From the NCBI GenBank assembly GCA_002319885.1, contig DCFT01000163.1, positions 1-18,823 of the forward strand: a DNA stretch of 18,823 nt. Reading direction: 5' to 3'. The notes under the pieces were generated by a model. The model ran no database searches. It had not been told where the DNA came from and saw nothing but the letters and a program-made list of their open reading frames with translations. Each line of letters opens with the position of its first letter. Position 1 is the stretch's first letter. This document shows positions 13,686 to 18,823 of this stretch, one piece after another. Both the position numbers and the translations under genes were made by a program. This DNA comes from Bacteroidales bacterium UBA1797 (GTDB taxonomy: Bacteria > Bacteroidota > Bacteroidia > Bacteroidales > VadinHA17).

Positions 13686-14828
13686 ATGCAATCCGATCCC
13701 ATGGAGTACACAAAAACCTATAGCGAACTTAAATCCCTCTTCAAAACTGAAGATAAAGAAATTTCAATTCCGGGTTCAGATATTAAAATTCATAATATCC
13801 CATTTCAGTCTGATGTACCTACGTATGATTTTTCGAATAAAAACGATACCCTGATTTCTGAAAACAGCACCTTCTCCTATCCTGTTTTTTCACCTGCCAG
13901 AAGAGAAAGTACTAAAGTAATTCTGCTTCTTCATGGTCTTAATGAGCGAAGCTGGGTAAAATATCTTGTCTGGGCTTTTTACCTTGCACAATATACCGAT
14001 AGTTATGTCATTCTTTTCCCCATTTCTTTTCATATAAACAGGTCACCTTCATCATGGAAAGATCCAAGAGCTATGATTAATTTCATGAAGGACCGGAATT
14101 CTTCGCTTGACGGAATAAAAATGTCGAGTTTTGCAAATATTGCGCTCAGTAACCGCCTTACTGAAGATCCAATGAGGTTTTTTAAGTCAGGTTATCAGAC
14201 CTCATCTGATATTATAAAACTGCTGTCAGTTGTCAGAAATGGTGAACATGAGATTATTCCCCGTACTGTCGATTTTAATGTTTTCGCCTATTCGATTGGC
14301 GCTTTTCTTGCTGAGATTATTCTCATGGGAAACCCTGATAAACTGTTTTCACAGTCGAAACTTTTTATGTTTTGCGGAGGATCTGTTTTTAGTAATATGA
14401 ATGGTTCTTCAAAACTGATCATGGATAGTCGGGCTTTCGACAGAGTATACAGATATTATCTGTACGATTTTGAAGAAACACTTAACGGTCATAGTCCTCT
14501 TATTGACTTTCTCCATACCAGCCAGATAGGGATGGCATTCAGGTCGATGATTGATCTTGGAAGACTTAAAACATTCAGAGAGAACATCTTAAACAAGCTC
14601 CGCGATCAGATACACTCAATCTCCTTATTGAAAGATTCTGTTATACCAAGTAAAGGAGTAATGTCAACTCTTAATAATTTCAATAAGAAGGACATTGTTG
14701 ATGTATGGGATTTTCCGTATGGATATACACACGAGAACCCATTTCCTGTTTTTGATAATCCGTTATCAAAAAAAGTTGATTACTGGTTTGAAAGGGTGTT
14801 TGCAGAAGCAACTTTATTTCTGGCATAA
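13686..14828 (+). CDS. Alpha/beta-hydrolase-like protein, DUF6051-like
   Basis: The product is 380 residues from the first ATG (375 from the second at 13701). No signal peptide is seen, so it is probably cytoplasmic. An alpha/beta-hydrolase pattern is visible from about residue 75: a strand and oxyanion-type turn VILLLHGLNERSW (78-90), a nucleophile elbow VFAYSIGAF (199-207) with S203, a candidate acid D317 in LLKDSVIPSKG, and a candidate H349 in GYTHENPFP. The elbow is AYSIG instead of the classic GxSxG. The HGLNERSW word recalls the DUF6051 family, from memory. The substrate is unknown; an esterase or lipase-type reaction is the simplest guess. The divergent membrane LytTR gene may control it. 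Confidence 0.75.
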   Translation: MQSDPMEYTKTYSELKSLFKTEDKEISIPGSDIKIHNIPFQSDVPTYDFSNKNDTLISENSTFSYPVFSPARRESTKVILLLHGLNERSWVKYLVWAFYLAQYTDSYVILFPISFHINRSPSSWKDPRAMINFMKDRNSSLDGIKMSSFANIALSNRLTEDPMRFFKSGYQTSSDIIKLLSVVRNGEHEIIPRTVDFNVFAYSIGAFLAEIILMGNPDKLFSQSKLFMFCGGSVFSNMNGSSKLIMDSRAFDRVYRYYLYDFEETLNGHSPLIDFLHTSQIGMAFRSMIDLGRLKTFRENILNKLRDQIHSISLLKDSVIPSKGVMSTLNNFNKKDIVDVWDFPYGYTHENPFPVFDNPLSKKVDYWFERVFAEATLFLA

Positions 14829-14864
14829 TCACCTGCAGCCTTTTATGATGCCCATTTAAAAAGT

Positions 14865-14976
14865 CCTTTGTGGACCTAAGTGTTAAACGTTTTCCCCTTT
14901 GTGGTAAAATCAAAAACATATAAACACAAAGTATCACAAAGTAAAATACAAAGTAAAATACAAAGTAACACAAAGG
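14865..14976. repeat. CACAAAG/CTTTGTG element 3, degenerate
   Basis: CTTTGTG occurs at 14866 and 14897. CACAAAG follows at 14925, 14935 and 14969, with TACAAAG variants at 14947 and 14959. Between 14939 and 14962 a 12-base unit, AAAGTAAAATAC, is repeated twice exactly. CCTTTGTG (14896-14903) can pair with CACAAAGG (14969-14976). It lies between two convergent genes, 195 bases apart, where a transcript-end role would make sense. It differs from elements 1 and 2 in arm order and in lacking the GTTAAAAAG tail. Confidence 0.65.
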
Positions 14977-15023
14977 CAAAAGCACATTTTTTTGTTTGTT
15001 TCAATAATTGAATGAAAGTTGGA

Positions 15024-15635
15024 TTAATAAAAATCAGGAATCATATCAAATCTATATCCCTTACCGAGAGCAAATACTATAAATTCATCTAAGATCTCAT
15101 TTGCACATGATAAAGCGGTATCGTGCAAAACGATTATTGAACCTGGTCTGATTTTGTTTTTAAGTTTTCCGAGTGACCTCCTGCTTCCAAATGCCTTATC
15201 AAAATCATAAGCTATAATATCCCACAATACTATTTTAAAAGATCTCAGCAGCTTCTTTTGTTTCATAGAAAGTCGGCCGTATGGAGGCCGGAACATTTTG
15301 TCAGATGTAAATTGAGAGGCTCTGTTTACATCGTTGATATAATCCATAGGGTTAGTTTTCCAACCATCACGATGATCATATCCATGATTACCAATAAGAT
15401 AACCTCTCTTCCTGATTTCATTCATCAAATCAGGATATTTCTCAGCTTCACTTCCATTACAAAAAAAGGTTGCCCCGACATGAAATTTTCCAAGAATATC
15501 AAGCAACTTAGGAGAAGACACCGGGTCGGGGCCATCATCAAATGTCAGGTATAAGACCTTTGCTGTTGTCTTTATCCTGAATAATGCTTCAGGATAAAGA
15601 AAACCAGCCAGAAAGCCAGGCCTGTAAAGCCTCAT
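15024..15635 (-). CDS. NodB-type polysaccharide deacetylase
   Basis: The 203-residue protein is a carbohydrate esterase family 4 (NodB) domain almost end to end. The motifs are TFDDGP (31-36) with the catalytic base and metal-binding aspartates D33 and D34, the metal histidines H84 and H88 in GNHGYDH, RPPYGR (116-121), LWDIIAYDF (137-145), and IIVLHD (167-172) with the catalytic histidine. It should remove acetyl groups from an N-acetylated sugar polymer using a divalent metal. No signal peptide or membrane segment is evident, so its location is unclear; it may act at the inner face of the membrane or on a precursor. The start is 6 bases after the stop of the large membrane protein upstream, so they form an operon. 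Confidence 0.93.
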   Translation of the reverse strand: MRLYRPGFLAGFLYPEALFRIKTTAKVLYLTFDDGPDPVSSPKLLDILGKFHVGATFFCNGSEAEKYPDLMNEIRKRGYLIGNHGYDHRDGWKTNPMDYINDVNRASQFTSDKMFRPPYGRLSMKQKKLLRSFKIVLWDIIAYDFDKAFGSRRSLGKLKNKIRPGSIIVLHDTALSCANEILDEFIVFALGKGYRFDMIPDFY

Positions 15636-15641
15636 GGCATT

Positions 15642-18600
15642 TTATTTTGAAGAATAAAGTTTACCGTAATAGTTGTTAATTTGGGGTTCGATGGTTCTGA
15701 CCAGGGAACTCAATTTTAATTTTACAGCCAGATTATATATATCAAGATACGATTGCATATTAATACCCGTATTATAATCAAGCCCGTATCTGTCCTCAGG
15801 TCTTAAGCTAATTGAATAATCGAGATATGCTTTTGAGTATTTAACGACATCGTTTAAAAGCTTCTCACCTTCTTCGGCTTTTCCTGCATTAATGAGGACC
15901 TCTGCAATTCCAATTGTAAAATAATCGTAAGGTAACTTTTCGGGAGGTACAATTTCGAGCCCCCGGTGTGCTGCTTCAATAGCTTTTATTGTATCGCCAT
16001 TGGCCAATAATGCTTTACCAAGTGTTCCGAAGATTCTTCTGAAGTTACTGAACATTCTTTTATTATTCTCATCGAGATAAACAGAAGGATCTGCTGCATT
16101 TCCCCATTTAAACTTGTTCATCATGTTATCATACATTATATGGGGATCAATCATTCCGAATTCACCCTGTTCAGGAGTATCGATCTTTATCGGAACAATT
16201 CTGTAAGCAAGACCTTCCTGTACAAAATACTTCTCCAGACCCTTATATTGTGTAGAAGGAACTGTTGTTGAAAAGTAAATAGGTCTGTCCCATTTGTTTG
16301 TAGAAAGGATGTCCATTATTGCAAGATCTCCTTTAAATGCATCCGCATCAGTATAATCCCATATCATAGGAGAAACCAATCTGTTCTTATAATAGCTTTT
16401 TACCGTTCCATTGGAAAGCACTTTGGCTGAATCTACATCAATAATGAATTTGTTGGCAGGAAGATAATTCATATAATCACCCCTGCCGCTAAGATCAACT
16501 TTATATTTATTATCATCAAATCCTGCAAACTGAACGATGTCTTTCAGTTCAACAGGTTTATCCACTCTGTTGTCGACGGGCAGTTGTTCTCTCTGACCCT
16601 CCATGTATTTCTCAGTCGCCAGTGTAAAAGGCAATGGGTCGGAATCATATGCCTTCTGTCGCATCATTCCTATATACCAGCCTGCCTGGATGTAACTTAG
16701 GTTCGCAACGCGAATATCTGTCCTTACACCTTCCACATCCTGATTATACCATACAGGAAATGAATCATTATCTCCATAAGTAAATAATATACTATTTGGT
16801 GCACATGATTTCAGATAATCTGCCCCTATATCCCTTGCAGTATAACGGCCTGAACGGTCATGGTCATCCCAGTTTTGAGCTCCCATCAGAGCAGGAACTG
16901 CAGCCATTAACACAACAAATGTTACTGCGAGTGAACCTTTGCTTCCAAGATACTTCTCAATACTCTCATAAACAAACATAAAACCTATTCCTATCCATAT
17001 GGCAAAGGCATAAAAGGATCCAACATAAGCGTAATCCCTTTCCCTGGGCTGATTAGGGTACTGATTTAGGTAAAAAATGATAGCAAGTCCCGTCATTATA
17101 AAAAAGGTCATTACTAGCCAGAATCCGTTCCTGTTTCTTTTGTATTGCCAATACATTCCCAGCAGACCTACAATCAGGGGAAGAAAGTAATACTTGTTAT
17201 TACCGGGATTAGTCTTAAGATCGTTTGGAATTTTATCGAGATTCCCAAGTCGTGCCTCATCTATGAATTTTATTCCACTTATCCAGTTCCCATCTACTTT
17301 ATTGCCGTTTCCCTGTATATCGTTTTGCCTTCCTGCAAAATTCCACATGAAATATCTCATATACATAAATCCAATCTGATAACGGAAGAAGTAGCGCAGG
17401 TTCTCTCCAAAAGTAGGAATGATCAAAGGTTCTTTATCTGAACCGTCGGAATATTTCTTTCCGACTATTTTTCCCCAGTATTTATATGCACTCACATGGT
17501 CAGGGTCAGAGTCGTACATCCGTGGGAAAATCGTTTCAAAATCGCTGTTGTACGTATACTCAGGATGGTAATATGGTTTATATTTACCATCAATCTTATT
17601 ATAACCGGCAATTGCTTTTTTGACGTCTGTTACAGGAGCACTGAAGTAGTTCCCATAGAATTTCGGGGCGCTGCCATACTGCTTCATATTGATGTAATAT
17701 GATAAGGAAAACACATCTGAAGGATTGTTCTGATTCATTGGTGGCCGGGCTGACGACCTGATCATAATCATGGCGTAAGATGAATAGCCGATCATTACCA
17801 CAATCAATGAGGTTAACACATAATTGAGTATAACCTTCTGGCGCTTCATAGAATAATATATACCATAGGAAAGCCCACCGAAAAGAAGTGCCATAAAAAA
17901 CAGGACTCCTGAGTTGTATGGTAATCCGAACACATTAATGAACAATAATTCAAACCAGCCGGCAACCTCAGGAACTCCGGGCATTATAACAAATACCATA
18001 AGCCACAGCATAACCAGTGCAACGAGTGTAGTCTTAATCAGGCCTTTGGTGGAAACTTCATATTTTTTGAAATAATACACAAAAACAAGCACAGGAATAA
18101 TCAAAAGGTTCAGACGATGCACGCCTAATCCCAGACCCATTACATATGCTATGAGAATTATCCATCTCCCTGAATATTTTTCATCCGCTTCTTCTTCCCA
18201 TTTCAGCATTCCCCAGAAAACGAATGCAATAATAAGCGAAGAGAGTGCATAGAGTTCACCTTCAACGGCAGAAAACCAGAAAGTATCAGAAAATGTATAT
18301 GCAAGTGCTCCCAATAAACCACTCGCCATTATAACCGGAATATATTTTGGTTCCGGTTGCTCCCCGTTTACAAAAACTTTTCGCAGGAGATGAGTAATAG
18401 TCCAGAAGAGGAATAGTATAGCAAATCCGCTGCATATTGCTGACAGGGTGTTTACTGTAATAGCTACTTTTGAAGTATCGCTTCCGGCAAAAAGAGTTGC
18501 TATTCTTCCCATCATAAGAAACAGTGGTGCTCCCGGGGGATGCCCCACCTGCAATTTAAAGGCCGCAAGTATAAATTCGCCGCAATCCCAGAAGCTTACG

Positions 18601-18701
18601 GTAGGCTCACGAGTCAAAAGATATACTACGGTTGAAAAGATAAATACAAACCATCCGGTAAGGTTATTCCACCGGCGCCAGTTTCCCCAATTTGAATCCA
18701 T
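15642..18701 (-). CDS. DUF2723/TMEM260-like GT-C membrane protein with TPR-like C-terminus
   Basis: The product, 1019 residues from the ATG at 18701, begins with a hydrophobic segment followed by REPTVSFWDCGEFI, the hallmark of DUF2723 proteins. D39 and E42 there lie in the first outer loop, where GT-C glycosyltransferases keep catalytic acids. About a dozen membrane segments follow up to about residue 630. A soluble region then carries the typical LFTYGDNDSFPVWYNQDVEGVRTDIRV stretch, split here as LFTYGDNDSF and PVWYNQDVEGVRTD. The last 130 residues hold TPR-like helix pairs (LGKALLANGDTIKAIEAAHR and AEVLINAGKAEEGEKLL). The human relative TMEM260 is a protein O-mannosyltransferase, so a protein or lipid-linked sugar transfer is plausible. 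The frame extends 21 codons to a TTG at 18764, but the ATG gives the usual family start. Confidence 0.88.
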   Translation of the reverse strand: MDSNWGNWRRWNNLTGWFVFIFSTVVYLLTREPTVSFWDCGEFILAAFKLQVGHPPGAPLFLMMGRIATLFAGSDTSKVAITVNTLSAICSGFAILFLFWTITHLLRKVFVNGEQPEPKYIPVIMASGLLGALAYTFSDTFWFSAVEGELYALSSLIIAFVFWGMLKWEEEADEKYSGRWIILIAYVMGLGLGVHRLNLLIIPVLVFVYYFKKYEVSTKGLIKTTLVALVMLWLMVFVIMPGVPEVAGWFELLFINVFGLPYNSGVLFFMALLFGGLSYGIYYSMKRQKVILNYVLTSLIVVMIGYSSYAMIMIRSSARPPMNQNNPSDVFSLSYYINMKQYGSAPKFYGNYFSAPVTDVKKAIAGYNKIDGKYKPYYHPEYTYNSDFETIFPRMYDSDPDHVSAYKYWGKIVGKKYSDGSDKEPLIIPTFGENLRYFFRYQIGFMYMRYFMWNFAGRQNDIQGNGNKVDGNWISGIKFIDEARLGNLDKIPNDLKTNPGNNKYYFLPLIVGLLGMYWQYKRNRNGFWLVMTFFIMTGLAIIFYLNQYPNQPRERDYAYVGSFYAFAIWIGIGFMFVYESIEKYLGSKGSLAVTFVVLMAAVPALMGAQNWDDHDRSGRYTARDIGADYLKSCAPNSILFTYGDNDSFPVWYNQDVEGVRTDIRVANLSYIQAGWYIGMMRQKAYDSDPLPFTLATEKYMEGQREQLPVDNRVDKPVELKDIVQFAGFDDNKYKVDLSGRGDYMNYLPANKFIIDVDSAKVLSNGTVKSYYKNRLVSPMIWDYTDADAFKGDLAIMDILSTNKWDRPIYFSTTVPSTQYKGLEKYFVQEGLAYRIVPIKIDTPEQGEFGMIDPHIMYDNMMNKFKWGNAADPSVYLDENNKRMFSNFRRIFGTLGKALLANGDTIKAIEAAHRGLEIVPPEKLPYDYFTIGIAEVLINAGKAEEGEKLLNDVVKYSKAYLDYSISLRPEDRYGLDYNTGINMQSYLDIYNLAVKLKLSSLVRTIEPQINNYYGKLYSSK

Positions 18702-18823
18702 AAATGAATTGTATTTGATTAATCTAATGAGCAAAGAACGTAAAAAAAATTTATATGCATTCAAATACCATTCTAATTAACATCTCTTTAACGATCCGAT
18801 TGCCCCCCTGCCCCCCTAAAGGG
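18702..18823. other. Upstream flank of the DUF2723 gene, with C-rich edge repeat
   Basis: The 122 bases upstream of the chosen ATG should contain the promoter. TTTG words occur, but none has a TAnnTTTG partner at a proper distance. The last bases hold TGCCCCCC twice in tandem (18801-18808 and 18809-18816), then TAAAGGG. CCC-TAAA-GGG can form a small hairpin. The element runs off the window, so its type cannot be told. Confidence 0.4.

Noticed and set aside
14680..14985. Minus-strand open frame of 101 residues with a FYFVFYFV stretch.
   Set aside because: The hydrophobic stretch is simply the translated CACAAAG/TACAAAG repeat, and the frame overlaps the end of the hydrolase-like gene.
18702..18764. 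N-terminal extension of the DUF2723 protein to a TTG at 18764.
   Set aside because: The extra 21 residues are basic and atypical, while the ATG at 18701 gives the normal family start just before the first membrane segment.

Overview
The window looks like a chromosomal segment of a Bacteroidota bacterium, most likely an environmental Bacteroidales-type lineage. The reasons are AT-rich DNA, starts without Shine-Dalgarno sequences, several promoter candidates of the Bacteroidota type (TTTG around -33, TAnnTTTG around -7), many lipoproteins with short SC lipoboxes, LytS/LytTR regulators, a DUF2723 membrane glycosyltransferase and a DUF6427-like membrane protein. There are 14 protein genes. I see no tRNA, rRNA, CRISPR array, transposase or phage gene.

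Layout. 1-311 is non-coding and ends in a bidirectional-looking terminator for a small lipoprotein gene on the minus strand (312-863). After a repeat-bearing gap comes a minus-strand operon, read from 3971 to 1303: a secreted protein of unknown function, a LytS-type sensor kinase and a LytTR response regulator. A second repeat-rich gap (3972-4554) separates it from a plus-strand run: a clan-A glycoside hydrolase lipoprotein, then a 1032-residue ABC transporter with unusual N-terminal domains, a lipoprotein and a small secreted protein. Convergent to these are purD and a polytopic membrane protein, with a membrane-bound LytTR regulator behind purD. That regulator is divergent from an alpha/beta-hydrolase-like gene. 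The right end is a minus-strand pair: a large DUF2723/TMEM260-like membrane protein with a C-terminal TPR-like part, followed by a NodB-type polysaccharide deacetylase.

How the genes may work together. The kinase and regulator share a TAATG overlap and are a clear two-component pair; the secreted protein just upstream may act with them. The ABC protein, lipoprotein and secreted protein (5771-10280) form the least explained module: an ABCG-like ATPase-permease with a TerB-like helical region and an FHA-like beta region in front, and a loop of about 250 residues on the far side of the membrane, followed by two exported partners. The DUF2723 protein and deacetylase suggest glycan or glycoprotein work at the envelope.

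The main non-coding signal is a family of three intergenic elements built from CACAAAG/CTTTGTG heptamers (near 1019-1162, 4134-4350 and 14865-14976). Two of them share right arms with the same heptamer spacing (starts 9, 11 and 9 bases apart). One also carries a nested GC-rich, hairpin-rich insert in its left arm. I know no name for this family.
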